Shown: positions 51,553 through 63,070 of the stretch, piece after piece
Numbering within the stretch: the first letter of the stretch is position 1
Layout: every line of letters starts with the position of its first letter
NCBI GenBank assembly: GCA_011316305.1
Contig: SAUG01000020.1
Coordinates: 496,001 to 560,000 of the forward strand
Direction: 5' to 3'
DNA from: Rusavskia elegans
Lineage: Eukaryota; Ascomycota; Lecanoromycetes; Teloschistales; Teloschistaceae
DNA length: 64,000 nucleotides
Translations under genes and position numbers: made by a program
The notes under the pieces: model-generated
What the model was told of the DNA's origin: nothing
The model's input: the letters and a program-made list of their open reading frames with translations, nothing else
Database searches by the model: none

Positions 51553-53198
51553 GGACAGCAAATGTGCTAAGTCGGCTCATTGAACGAGGCACTTGCTCTC
51601 TGAGACCCAGGCCTATCAAAATCAGGACTGGACAACACGGGATCGGGCTTGGATGGTCAATTACTTTACGTCTCGATCAAGGCACAAGAAGGAGGTGTGG
51701 GTGGTCTCTACCACGCTTAGCGTAGGGGCTAGTAGCAGCTAAGGATGACATTTGTCATGGCACGCCGAGATGTGAGGGTGCAAGCCAAATAGCGGAGCTT
51801 GAAGGGGCGAGATGCATGGCATGCATTTCGGGTGCCTGAGCCAGTGATATGGAAGCGTTGGCAGATGTAGGGGCGGTACAGAGAGAGGAGAGAGCGGTGC
51901 ATAAGCTCAAGTGCTAGCCCATTGCTGCATAGAATCAAGATGCTACTTACTGGTCGCCAGCAAGGAAGCCGTGTAGGCCAAGGATAGTAGCATCGTAAAG
52001 CCGCAATAGCATGCGGGTGAGATTTAGGTTCGCAGAGTGGTATGATGATGATACAAAGACCTGGAGGATGGAGGTTGGATTGACATCAAGCCTCCCGGCC
52101 ATTGCATAATTGTAGAGTATGGTCTTAGCCTCGTCAGAGAGGTGAGGAGTTATCGAGGCATTCAATCATCTCCTTCATCCTTCCTCCTTCCTGCCAGCAA
52201 CATCTCAGCCTGCACTCCAGTGGTCCATGACCATGATGTCTCGATTATCAGGTGCCAACGATAACATAAACCTGATGAACCGGTTTGCGGATCTCGATCA
52301 CATCACATGAGCTCACGACATCAACCGAGTCCCCCATTATTGCCCTATGGTAGAGCACCCTAGATCGTCAATGTCAGCCACCGTTAACCACCATTACTTT
52401 ATCATCGAATCGAGTCCCGATCAAAGTCCATTCCGGCCTTTCTGGTCGGTGGCATTGTCCGCTTGAGGCGAGTACTGGGGGCATTCTTTCATCCCCTATA
52501 CGTCAATCGAGATTGGAAGATCGCGACATCCAACTTCCTCAAAGCCTACTCTACATACCTTACCTTATCCACCATCTCCAACCTGCCTTCGACCATCCCC
52601 ACGTTTCCCCACACCCTACCCCACGCCGCACGACGTCCGCATACATACTGGCCGTCTGCAATCCACTGCTCGCGGCACGCTAAGGCCAGAGTATTGGATT
52701 CATGCTGAGCACAGACATCATTTGGCTGTAGCGCACCCAGGTATGCAATCTCTCCTCCATCTCTGCTGTCCTAACCCTGTGACCGTGGACATATTTCCAT
52801 GACTGCTACATGTTCCCCTTTGCATGTTCTGTATCTGCTGGATAGCGTGTCGCCTGAGCTTCTTTTGCAAGGTCGGGGCACTTCTTGATCTGTTGACCCC
52901 ATGTTCTCCCTCTGCAGTGGTAGGTTCCTTCACATTCTGGCAGCCGTCTCCGGGCGTGATCCTTCCTCCTCTGATCCTGTCTTGCTTGGATGGAATGGAA
53001 CCGTCAGAGTCATGAGTCTTACTATCTTCCGTCCGCCTGCCGAGGCTTCGATATCATTGGCCTTCAAATCTTCTCTTTTCATCTTTATGAGTGCTTGAAC
53101 GGAATACTCTTCCAAACTGCCTGTCTTTGGAGTCCATCGAAAATTTTGCCTGTAGTCATCAAGCGATCCGCATCAACGTGCTGATTCGTGCGCTCATC
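51553..53198. other. 1.6-kb gap between the CID and ACT-domain genes
   Basis: Normal base composition. It holds the 3' flank of the CID gene and the upstream region of the ACT gene. A minus-strand open frame of about 70 codons at 51947-52165 and scattered frames at 52700-53180 on both strands show no family I recognise, and splicing them does not give a convincing protein. A non-coding transcript or a long spliced 5' leader is possible. Confidence 0.4.
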
Positions 53199-54514
53199 AT
53201 GGAACAGCAGTCGTCAAACCTGATGTCGGCCCAGATACATTTTGTTGTGAGTAGAACTCGACGCCGGATCGCTTGCCAGAATGACGATGTTGGCTTTTCG
53301 CTCCCCTGAGCAATGCATGCCTCGAGCCATGTCAGGAATGCATCGATCCAGCTTGCTGATTGAATCCAATGCTACAGAACGCTCGTTTCAGCCTAGTACA
53401 CATCCCTCTGCACCGGTACAAGGCTTACCTACAGCCTATACTGAGACTCGTCTTCCCTGTTGACCCTCCGAACGGAGGAGCCCAGCATGGTTGCTCTTGG
53501 GCGAACCGGTACCCATTCTTGAACATCTCCATTACTCCTACCGAATGCTCAATCGTCTGCCTCAAATCATTGGCCGAAGAGCTTTTCAACACCACAGCCA
53601 TTTCTACCACCAACAGCAACGATGCCATTATCTTTTCAGAAGATCTTGTAGTCATGTCTGTTGAAGGTGAGGGTCTGGAGGCTGGGAAACGCGTGCTCGA
53701 ACTGACAAGTCCATTGGCTTTGGCAGGAATGTGAGTCCTGATCGACTTACAGTCCGCTTGATGCATCATGCTGATGTGAACCAGCTCCATTTTCTTCATT
53801 ACCACGTATTTCTCGGACTACATCATTGTCCCGGCCAGATCCAAAGGCCAGGTCGTTCGGGCATTGGAGGACCGTGGCTTCCGATTCGAGGAGAGCGCAG
53901 AGGCGTACGTCAATCCAGCAGCTCGCCGTGACCGCAACAGATCGTCCACCTCTTCATTTGGCCATCTGTCTCCTTCGACGCCTCCACCGACTACCGTCGA
54001 CGAGTTGCAATCTCGTACATTCGCTCTGCTAGAGCGGCATGGCATTCTACCAAGGGTCGACGCCGACATCCGCCTCCTTCAATGTGCCGGTCGACGAAAC
54101 GATTCCGATAGCAGCCCGACGGACGGAATGGCACTCCAAGTTGGCCTTACCAAGTGCCTTCTTTACCAGCCCCGGTTTCTGAGCCTGACACTGACGGAGA
54201 ACGAAGCGGCATCGCTACTTCTGGACAGGCGATTGATCTCAAATTTCGAGCCTAATAATGTACTGCTTGGAAACAAAGAGGACTTTCTGATCCCCATCAT
54301 GCTGGATCTGCAACCGCTTCCTCTAGAAGCAACAGGCATTGTCTGCGGTGTTGCGGGAAAATTAGCTGGGGGCCCCGCTGATGGGCCTTTATCGAACGCG
54401 ATCGAGATGTTGTACCTGTCGACCGCTCGCACCGGCACGGTCATGGTGGAAGAGAAAGATCTTGGCCATGCCATGGAAGTTTTAAGGGCTGAAGAGAAGA
54501 ATGGTGAAAAATAG
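53199..54514 (+). CDS. ACT-domain protein, CASTOR-like
   Basis: Three exons: 53199-53246, 53378-53730 and 53785-54514, giving 376 residues. The introns are 131 bp (gtgagt..acag) and 54 bp (gtgagt..ccag). The start MEQQSSNLMSAQIHFV joins to NARFSLVHIPLHRYKAY. The segment around residues 133-167 (GISIFFITTYFSDYIIVPAR) is the strand/loop of an ACT-type fold. A second similar unit is near residues 320-370 (TARTGTVMVEEKDLGHAMEVL). Two such units resemble the arginine sensors CASTOR1/2 that regulate TORC1 in animals. Whether the fungal protein binds arginine or acts on TORC1 is not known from the sequence. The stop lies 47 bp from the convergent stop of the WDR83 gene. Confidence 0.8.
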
Positions 54515-54561
54515 AATTTCATCACGGTGTCATGCCCCAGATAGATACAGTTCCTGCCTAA

Positions 54562-55803
54562 TCAGTTATCGACATGTCGAAAGTTCGGAGAAGGATTCTT
54601 GCCATCGGTTCCTGCACTCGCCCATTCCTTGCGAGGGCTACAACAGCTCACAGCACTCGCCACTTTGCCATCGTGAGCCGTAAAGGTTTCGACTAACTTA
54701 CCTTCAAGGAAATCCCAGACATATATCTTGCCCCCTTCACTGCCACTGATCACGATGCTGTCCGCAAGGCCCAAACATGATCGGATCCGATAGTCCGTGT
54801 TGGTATGACCCTTGTAACTTTGCAACATCTGACCGTTGCTCTTATCCATGAGTCGGATGACGGAGTCGAGGGTGGATACAAGTACCGCGTTACCGTCATT
54901 TGTTTGCTGGACGGAAGTGATGGGATCTAGATGATGGCAGAGAGAGTTCTAGCATCGGCTGATCCAGGCTGAGGGTACATAGGGGGGTTCCTTACGGCCA
55001 ATGGTATCAACGAAAACCATTCCCATCCTTAGATCGTAGAGTCTCAGCTTCCCGTCGACACTACCAGTGACGATCTCGTGTCCAAGAACATGCAAGCTGC
55101 TGACGCTGTCTTTGCTATCCTCGAAGACTTGAATCGGTTTCGTTGACTGGCTTTTGCAATCCCAAAGTCGCACCGTTGCGTCGAAGCTGCCTACGGAGAG
55201 CCTCAAACGATCAGCGATGGCCCGTCGAGGTTTTGGCGATATACACATATACATGTGAAATCCAGGCCATTGTAGCATCATGACTCCTTCGCGAGCGTTG
55301 AGGTTGGCATACCACTGGCAACAACACTCCCCTCCTCGCCACCAAACCCAACGCAATTCACCCTCCCAAAATGTCCCGACCATCTTCTCAGCGTCCGCGC
55401 GGTTGCGACATCCCACAGGAAGACTTGCTTGTCCCCTCCCACGCTAGCGAAACGCGCATTGTCCTCGGTGACGGAGATGTCGAGGACTTCATATCCGTGG
55501 GCGGAATATGTTTGAACGAGTCCCGAACCAACGAAGGAGCCGGAAGATTTGGCAGGGTTGTAGAGGCGGATTGAGCGATCGGACGAGCCCGTGAGTATCT
55601 GTAGTCGATGAGTACGCTATTCGGGAAGAACGGCGGGCGACGCTCTGCGGGTGAACTACATATTGTCCTTGGCCAGAGCTGTATTGTAGGCAGTGTATCG
55701 CTCCTGAAGAAGGTAGTTAGCGGTGTGGGTGTTGACATACATGGGCAGAGACAGTACCTCCATGTCCACTGAGTCGGGTGATCTGATGGTTTGGGATTCG
55801 CAT
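54562..55803 (-). CDS. WDR83: WD40 protein, WDR83/MORG1 orthologue
   Basis: Five exons on the minus strand: 55758-55803, 55660-55703, 55313-55598, 54996-55190 and 54562-54926, giving 311 residues. The introns are 54, 61, 122 and 69 bp. It is a single seven-blade WD40 propeller without a long tail. It starts MRIPNHQITRLSGHGGAIHC and includes ILTGSSDRSIRLYNP, ASGSFDATVRLWDCKSQSTK, EIVTGSVDGKLRLYDLRMG and IVISGSEGGKIYVWDF. The order and wording of these repeats match WDR83, known as a MAP-kinase organiser in mammals and as a spliceosomal C-complex component. Exon 2 is only 44 nt. The last blade ends in a short divergent tail (NPSPNFRHVDN), so a further small intron near the stop cannot be excluded. 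Confidence 0.87.
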
Positions 55804-56238
55804 TACACAGTACGGAAACTTATTATAGTCAAGTCATCAGCTTTAAGTCAAGGTTCGGGATTACTTTGAGGTTCGTTCTTATATTGCTCTACAATATGCT
55901 AAAATACTTCATCATTACTGTGTTGCTAGCGCTACCTGATATTTCCATGGCTGCTAATTATCACCGCGCGAATCTTTCGACATGAACAATAGACCTCTCT
56001 CGGTGATCGACTACTCCACGTCATGTGCAGCAGATGGGAGCAAGACTAATTATCGATTTGAACACTTGAGCTACTTAAGGCTCCTGCATGAACCTCAGAA
56101 TCCGCTTTTCCTGCTGATACATCTTGAAACGCCAGAGAAGGATGAGTTTGCTAGCACAACAGCACTGTCCCTTCGTATCGGGAAGGCCAGAATACAGACG
56201 ACAGCCGGAGATGGACTAAGCGTCTCGCTCCACGTGTC
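55804..56238. promoter_or_regulatory. Upstream region of WDR83 and 3' flank of the septin gene
   Basis: 435 bp between two minus-strand genes. Open frames here are short and not conserved-looking. No specific site can be named. Confidence 0.4.
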
Positions 56239-57726
56239 TCAACGACGTCCGTGGCTTCGTTGTACACTGCCTTGCATCTGTTCCATTTCTCCCTCGAGAT
56301 TCTTGATCCTGTCACATCGGTCAGTGGAGCTCTTGATGAATACGAAACTCTGAACCTACGCAGCATGTGTACTCTCGAGATCCTTGTTCAGCCGATCGCG
56401 CTCAGATATAAGCTTCTGCTCCCATTGCCGGAATCGGTTTTCTTCGACCTTGACCTGCTCTGTAAAGCGCTTGCGTAGGCTTTCCTCCTCTTCCTTGAAC
56501 TTCGGATTGTCTAGTTTCCTCGGACGGGCTTCACCGAATTTACGCGTCTCCATCTGTTGCGCTCGATATGCCTCGTAATGCATTTCTTCGGTTGTGTGGA
56601 TCAGGTCTAGCATGTGCGTTCGAATGAGGGTCGACCGCAGTTTTTTGAAGTCGCAATGGTCCTCGTTCTCTACTTCCGCGACGCCCCAAGCATATTGCCG
56701 ACCCTTGAGCACTTTCCCGTCCGATGTCTTGACGTCCTTCTCAGAGCCAATAACGGCGAATGGCATTGCGGATATCAGAGTTTTCGCATGCTGAGCTGCG
56801 CCCTCATCGTCCTCCTCAAGCGGTGGCTGATAGATCCGGATGCCTTGGGCCTCGATGACCCCTCGAATCTGGATAGTGTCAGCCGAATTCAGCATTTGTC
56901 TGGACGATCGCATCGACTAACTCTATGCTTGAAACGAGCGAGATCGGCCGGGCTCAGGGTGTCTGCCTTGGCAACCACAGGTATCAGGTTGACTCTGGAG
57001 CTGAGACGTTTCATGACTTCGATATCGAGAGGCTTCAAGGTATGTCCAGTAGGTCTGATGAAATAAAGGCAGGCATGGACACGCAGGTCGATCTTATCGA
57101 CACGTCGCGGCTGTTGCTCCTGGAGCATGTAGGACTCGTGCTGGTCATCGAGGAACTCGATAATTGGCATCCACGAATCGCGGTTGTTAACATAATCGCC
57201 GAATCCAGGTGTATCGATAACTGTCAGGCGGACTGCGCAGGTGTCAAAGCATGGCTCGTAGAAGTACCCGCTGGGCAAGGAAACAACTCGTTGTACCTTT
57301 GAAAAACTTCTCTTCCAGCTCAGCTTTTGTGATCTCTATTTCGACTGTTTTGTCGACCTGCTTAGCATGGCGCCGTCGGTGGTCGGCGTAATTCTTGATC
57401 GTTGTCGAGAACAAAGTGTTGATAAACGTGGTCTTTCCAAGGCCCGACTCTCCTGCAACCTGACACTATGTGAGTTCTGATTTTATCAGAGGCGGATATT
57501 GTCGATTCTCACCATGATTGTGAAAGCGGCGCCTCGTTTGGCAACGATCTTGTGCCTAATATTCGACAGTCAATAGCTGATGCAGTGCTTTTTTTGACAT
57601 GGCCGTACCGTTGGTTAGGAAGCTGGTAGATGTCAGTCTCTCACACGTAGAGCAATCACTGTTATATTGATTGGCACGTACGTTTGCAATCCCAATGGGG
57701 GACGCTGCCTCAGAGCTTGTGGCCAT
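56239..57726 (-). CDS. aspC: Septin of the Cdc12/AspC group
   Basis: Seven exons on the minus strand: 57682-57726, 57609-57622, 57513-57555, 57297-57459, 56922-57232, 56360-56868 and 56239-56308, giving 384 residues. GTP-binding motifs: G1 GESGLGKT (residues 37-44), G3 DTPG (95-98), G4 AKAD (176-179). The septin unique element WGVAEVENEDHCDFKKLR is at 253-270, and a C-terminal coiled coil runs from about 315. The N-terminus GIANLPNQRHKIVAKRGAAF and the end QMQGSVQRSHGRR are typical of fungal Cdc12/AspC septins. Septins form filaments at septa and growing tips with Cdc3, Cdc10 and Cdc11. Exon 2 is a 14-nt microexon encoding LPNQ and part of R. The gene is divergent from PWP2. Confidence 0.95.
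57609..57622 (-). other. 14-nt microexon of the septin gene
   Basis: Bounded by taccag on the 5' side and gtacgg on the 3' side. It supplies LPNQ and two bases of R between exon 1 (..GIAN) and exon 3 (HKIV..). Without it the conserved IANLPNQRHKI sequence is lost and the frame shifts. Confidence 0.85.
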
Positions 57727-58063
57727 CTCGGATTCTTTCCCCACTGGTCTACGACCGCAATTGAGTATGGGAGAAAGGACGAGACCTAGTAGAATCGTGC
57801 GGCGAAGTGATTGAATCAAGAACGCCGGCAAAGCGCAATACGACTTGCTGGGGATGGTAGTTGCTGTTCGAACTTCAATTAGGGGCTGTCAAATAACAGT
57901 GACCCGCACTAAGACAGAGGTGTGATAGCGCGTGCTGCCACAGTAAACGTCATCTCGGTCATCAAGAGTTGACCACCAAAGAAATTTTCTTTCTTGATCA
58001 AGGATGAATGTACACAATCCGTCGCTTCCCTGCTTGGACTGACCTTCTGTCCATGAAACGAGA
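57727..58063. promoter_or_regulatory. Shared divergent promoter region of septin and PWP2
   Basis: 337 bp between the two start codons. Promoters and 5' leaders of both genes must lie here. I see no clear TATA box or named site. The short antisense frame at 57889-58080 is not coding. Confidence 0.6.
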
Positions 58064-60892
58064 ATGAAGACTAATTTCAAGGTGTGCGTTGTGTCTCTCC
58101 CGGCAAAACGGGGATCTGTCGTTAATTTTCTTGCAGTTTTCGAATCTTTTCGGAACCGTTTATTGCAAGGGAAATCTAGTCTTCACTCCTGATGGCAATT
58201 CACTCTTGTCTCCTGTAGGCAATAGAGTAAGTGTATTCAATCTCGTGCAGTATGCCTTAAGTTCAGCCAATCGTGTGTAACTCAGTTCCTGATATTCTGC
58301 AGAAATTCCTCTTATACTTTCTCACTCTCACATCGACGCAATGTCTCGCATCTGGCAATTAGTCCGGACGGACTTGTGCTCCTGTCCGTGGACGAAGATG
58401 GCCGGGCCATCCTTACACATTTGCCCCGGCGGCTTGCGCTGTATCACTTTTCCTTCAAAACATCCGTTTCCGCCTTGGCATTCTCGCCCACCAGCAAGTA
58501 CCTAGCTGTAGGTGTAGGCCGTTTCGTGGAACTCTGGCATGCACCCTCAATACCCAATCCCGTCTCGGATGAAGGGTTGGAATTCGCACCGTTCGTCCGT
58601 CACAGAGTGCTCGCAGGACATCACGACACAGTTCAAGGCCTGCATTGGTCCAGTGACTCTCGGTTCTTCCTCAGCTCAGCGAAAGATCTCACTGCACGTA
58701 TATGGAGTTGGAGCTCGGACGAGGATTTTACACCAACAACCCTTGGAGGCCATAAGGAAGCACTGCTTGGGGCATGGTTTTCACATGACCAGGAATTGGC
58801 ACGTTGTCCCTGAGTTTGTTGGGCCGTCTCTAATAACTTTTCAGATATATACCGTCAGTCAAGACGGCGCTCTGTTTCAGTGGCAATGCGCGTCTTTAGC
58901 AGCCGATGGCCCTTCTGAGCTGGATACAACCTATGAGCTTCTTCCAATGGGATGGCGAATAGCTCAGCGGCATTATCTAACGCAGCCTGGCGCAAAGTTG
59001 TCATGTGTAGCATACCAGGCTTCCTCCAAACTGCTGATTGCTGGCTTCTCAAGTGGGCTTTTTGGTCTCTACGAGCTACCAGGCTTCAATATGATTCATA
59101 CCCTGAGGTAGGCAGCATCCCTGATCGTCGTTCAGCCTATAGAGCACTGACATTCCATACCTATAGCATGACACAACAAGGAATTGATGACGTTACGATC
59201 AATAACTCGGGAGAGTGGCTTGCCTTAGGAGCCTCCAAACTCGGTCAACTTCTCGTTTGGGAGTGGCAGTCCGAATCTTATATCTTGAAACAGCAGGGTC
59301 ATTTCGATTCGATGAACGACATCGTATACTCTCGTGAAGGAAACCGTATTGTAACAGCAGCTGATGACGGTAAGATCAAGCTATGGGACACCCACTCGGG
59401 TTTTTGCATCGTGACATTTACGGAACATTCAAGCGGAGTGACAGCCTGTGAGTTTGCTCCCAAAGGAAACGTCTTGTTCACTGCAAGCCTCGATGGCTCG
59501 GTGCGGGCATGGGATCTGATCAGATACCGAAACTTCCGGACCTTTACTGCGCCAACACGACTGTCCTTCTCTTCGCTTGCTGTTGACCCCAGTGGCGACG
59601 TGGTCTGTGCAGGATCCCTTGGTTCCTTCGATATCCACATTTGGTCCGTCCAGACTGGACAACTTCTGGACCAATTGGCCGGACACGAGGGCCCCGTTTC
59701 ATCACTAGCTTTCTCTCCAGCTGGAGGCCTCCTCATCAGCGGCAGCTGGGACCATACGGTTCGCTTGTGGAATGTTTTCGATCGAACACAGTCACATGAA
59801 GCGCTGCAGCTTCAAGCGGATATTACAGACGTCGCGATTCGGCCTGACTCGAAGCAGCTCGCCGTCTCAACGCTTGACGGCCAGCTTACTTTCTGGTCTG
59901 TACTTGAGGGAAGCCAGTCAGCTAGCCTTGATGGTCGGCGGGATGCCACCGGAGGGCGTAAGCTGCGCGATCGGCGGACGGCCATGAACGTAGCAGGGAC
60001 CAAGAATTTCAATTGCATCTCTTACAGTATGGACGGCAGCTGCATCCTTACTGGCGGCAATTCGAAATTCATCTGCTTGTATGACGTTGTTTCTGGCAGT
60101 CTCTTGAAGAAGTTCACCGTATCAATCAACCTATCGCTCGAAGGGACGCAGGAGTATCTGAACAGCCGGACACTCACCGAAGCGGGTCCGGCAGGTCTCC
60201 TAGACACCCAGGCCGAAGCGTCAGTTCTAGGCGATCGCATTGACCGCACCATGCCTGGCTCGGGACGAGGTGATTTCTCGTCCAGGAGGACTCGGCCAGC
60301 GGTGCGTGTAACGGCGTTAGCTTTCTCACCAACCGGTCGAGCCTTCTGTGCAGCATCAACCGAAGGGTTGCTTATTTACTCGCTTGACTCTACTCTCCAA
60401 TTTGATCCCCTCGATCTTGACATGGACGTAACACCGGCAAGTACGCTCGAGGCCCTTGCGGGAAGACTGTATCTTCAAGCGCTTATTATGGGCTTCCGAT
60501 TGAACGAGAGCTCTCTACTGAAGCGAGTATTCGAAGCAATCCCATCAGTAGAAGTTGGCCGCTTGGTTAAGCAAGTACCAACAGTCTATATTGCCCGGCT
60601 AGTTGGCTTCGTCGCGCAGATCATCCACACGTCTCCACGACTTGAGAGCAACCTACGCTGGATTGAAGCCTTGTTGACCACGCATGGTGCTTTCTTGAAG
60701 ACCAACATGCCTTCTTTATCTCAGGAGGTGAGAATGGTACAGAGAGCAATAAATACAATCCAGGTGGACTTGGCGCGAATCTCTGACGAAAACACCTACA
60801 TCCTCGACTACATGCTGAGTCAGTCGGCGCACAAACCTGGAAGCTCGGATGCAAGGTTGACGAACGGATCATCCGGCAATAGCTACGCATAG
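58064..60892 (+). CDS. PWP2: Pwp2/Utp1, WD40 protein of the U3 processome
   Basis: Five exons: 58064-58081, 58137-58249, 58303-58798, 58845-59107 and 59167-60892, giving 871 residues. It starts MKTNFKFSNLFGTVY and follows yeast Pwp2 closely: LLSPVGNRVSVF, HFDSMNDIVYSREGNRIVTA, RAWDLIRYRNFRTFT, GQLLDQLAGHEGPVS, GRAFCAASTEGLLIYS. Two WD40 propellers fill residues 1 to about 690, and a Utp12-type helical domain is at about 725-850. The long acidic tail of yeast Pwp2 is missing. In the nucleolus Pwp2 is part of the UTP-B complex that binds the 5' region of pre-rRNA with U3 snoRNP. Introns are 55, 53, 46 and 59 bp. The third has a GC donor. Confidence 0.95.
58799..58844 (+). other. GC-AG intron in PWP2
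   Basis: The only way to keep the conserved FSHDQE(L)-IYTVSQDGAL sequence in frame is to remove 58799-58844, which starts gcacgt and ends ttcag, with a ctaataac branch site. No GT donor in the preceding codons gives the right phase before the stop at about 58811-58813. Confidence 0.75.
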
Positions 60893-61019
60893 TGTGTGCT
60901 TGTGTCACAGGTCACTCAATCAATCTTGATCAAAATAACTCATCGGTACAGCTTGCAATTTACCGCGTTAAGTCCAAGGCTTGTAGATACGGCCTGCATA
61001 GGTAGTAATTGCCACGCTG
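60893..61019. terminator. Convergent 3' ends of PWP2 and SNW1
   Basis: 127 bp between the two stop codons, so transcripts probably overlap or share a polyadenylation zone. No single signal is clear. Confidence 0.4.
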
Positions 61020-62864
61020 TCATCTACTGTCATCATTCACCCTGGCTCGTTTCGATGCCCTCGAATCGCTATCGTCCTGTATACTGAACCGTTTATTGCT
61101 AACCGATATCCCACCGGTGGCTTCTTTGATCAATTCGTCAATCTTGAAGGGATCGCTGTCTTTCTCAAATTGCACTGGACCATCACGAGCCTTGTATGAA
61201 TGATTAGCAAGGGCTGCGTCGCTGTTCATGCGCATCCTTACCTCCGTATCTTCTGCCCCTTTGAATCCTCCTTTCGCCTTTCCCAGCACTTCGAACCGAT
61301 TCGACTTCTGAATCTTGTCGTATTCCGCTCCGCCCGCCTCTTCATTATCATCTTCGTCGTCCACATTTGCACGTGGTCGATATATGCTACTGATGGCGTC
61401 TTGCGCGGCGAACAGAGGCTTATCGTATGGTTGGTCCTCGTTAAATCCCGTGTTGAAGCCACTTGTCTGATTGAACAGCCGTGAGTCCCACATCGACTCG
61501 GAAGACTGTGTTGGTTTTGCTAGCCCCAATGCGACCTTTTCTGATATGTCCCGATTCTGCTCGCGAGCAATCATCTGCATCCGTCGTTCTGTGCCCATAC
61601 GTGACTGCCGTTGCTTCTTTTCGTGCTCTTGCCGTCTTTCACGCCGCATCTGCTCACGTTCCCGAGCGGCCTCATCGTTCTCGCGATCGCTCCCACTTGA
61701 AGATTTGCTTGCTGAGCTGCGGCTACGGCTGCGGGATCGTTGCCGGCCGACTCTCCTTCCGATTCTCTCTCTCTCTTCCCGGGCTTGCTGCGCTAACATA
61801 CGTAGCTGCTCCTCCTTTTGAAGCTTCTCCTTCTCTGCGAGCTTTTGCTGCATTGCACCCCGCTGCTTGACTTCCTCCCGTGCGTGTCGATCAGCTGTGA
61901 ACAGCGCTTCCGCGAATTGGGCGAATTTGTCGTTGATGGTCACATCCTGCAGGCCCCTGCCATCTGCTGCTAACCGTTTGTCGAGTGGCACGGTATAGCC
62001 CTTAGGATTCTTCCAATTCGAGACGGTGGGCGGTATTTTCCACGCTTCCTGGTCCTCGGCCGTCAGCTTTCGAGGCGGCGAATGCATGACTGGTGGCGGG
62101 GGTGAAGGTGGTCCTCGAGGGATTTTCTTGTGTTTGAACTTTGGCGGCTCCATAGGATCTTGCTGTTTCTGCACGATCTTCATGATCCTATCGTTCTTCC
62201 TCGAGGTATCACCCATTTGATTTGCCGGCGTGTAGCGGACATAGGTGGGGTCTTGCCGGGTAACTCCTTTGACATTCTTGGGTTTCTGTGCGGCTACTGC
62301 ACCTGACACCAATGTTTCGAGAGCCTTTTTGGTCTTTTCGGTTTGCTCGGCGATCTCCTCCTCTGATGGGCGTTCAAGTGAGATTTCCCCAACGTCTGCA
62401 CGCTGGCGTAAGGGTATGAGACTCGAGAAAGAGGTGTGCACGATGCGCTTGTCGTTGTGGCCCTGTCTTGCGATGGCGTCGTATTTCACCTTACCTTCAG
62501 CGTCGACTTGTAAAGCCAGGGCGTTCGAGGATACTGCGGAGCTCTTGCCCATGCCAAGCGGATACTGGGCCACGGGCACTTCGGGAAATGCGCCGCCATC
62601 GCCGAAGTCTTCTGGCGCACGGGGTCGCCATCCACTCCGGGATCTGTAGGAAGGTGGACCAGTACGCTAAGAATGTAAAGTGAGATTCTATGATATAATA
62701 CGCAATGGAGTACCGACCTGTAGCACTATTTGCTTTTCATTCCTAGTGGCTACGCCCAGCAATAGGGGGCCCTTGCTCCGGGTATGAGCCGGAATTTCCT
62801 CGAATTCGCCGGTGTACTTTGGTTTAGGAAGTGCGGTAGCTAATGAAGCAGCAATAGAAGACAT
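61020..62864 (-). CDS. PRP45: SNW-domain splicing factor (SNW1/SKIP/Prp45)
   Basis: Three exons on the minus strand: 62718-62864, 61242-62666 and 61020-61190, giving 580 residues. The introns are 51 bp each. The second (61191-61241) is in frame and free of stops, but has a gtaagg donor, a gctaatc branch site and an aag acceptor. Removing it restores GFKGAEDTE-ARDGPVQFEKD. The signature SNWKN is at residues 265-269, after a PPKFKHKKIPRGPPSPPPP stretch. A charged K/R/E-rich coiled region with an RS patch (QRSRSRSRSSASKSSS) follows. Known SNW1/Prp45 proteins lie in activated spliceosomes and contact the Prp19-associated complex; in animals they are also transcription co-regulators. Fungal members are of similar length. 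Confidence 0.95.
61191..61241 (-). other. In-frame, stop-free 51-bp intron of SNW1
   Basis: Spliced or retained forms would both keep the frame (17 extra residues, VRMRMNSDAALANHSYK). The conserved family sequence supports removal. Confidence 0.7.
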
Positions 62865-63070
62865 TGATATAGTTGACTCCTCTCGACCTCAGATGTCATA
62901 CGGGCACATTCCAATAGATTTTACAAGATCTATATGGCACTGGCGATAGACGCTTCGTGGCTTGGCATTCCAAAGCCCGGCGGCCCGGCGGCTCGGCGGC
63001 TCGGCCGTAGAGTCCCTAACGGAGTGTCTCGGGAGCGCAACAAGTGAACGCAACATGCTAGCGGGCGCAA
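62865..63070 (-). promoter_or_regulatory. Upstream region of SNW1 with a GC-rich repeat
   Basis: Contains a short GC-rich tandem tract (cccggcggcccggcggctcg and following cggcggctcgg, about 62977-63006). Base composition falls to AT-rich by about 63,070. Confidence 0.5.

Noticed and set aside
51947..52165. Minus-strand frame of about 70 codons downstream of the CID gene
   Set aside because: Starts at a TTG with a stop just upstream, shows no recognised domain, and I could not extend it by splicing.
59299..59736. Minus-strand frame opposite PWP2
   Set aside because: Shadow of the coding strand of a highly conserved gene.
61471..61870. Serine/arginine-rich plus-strand frames
   Set aside because: Reverse complement of the charged region of SNW1.
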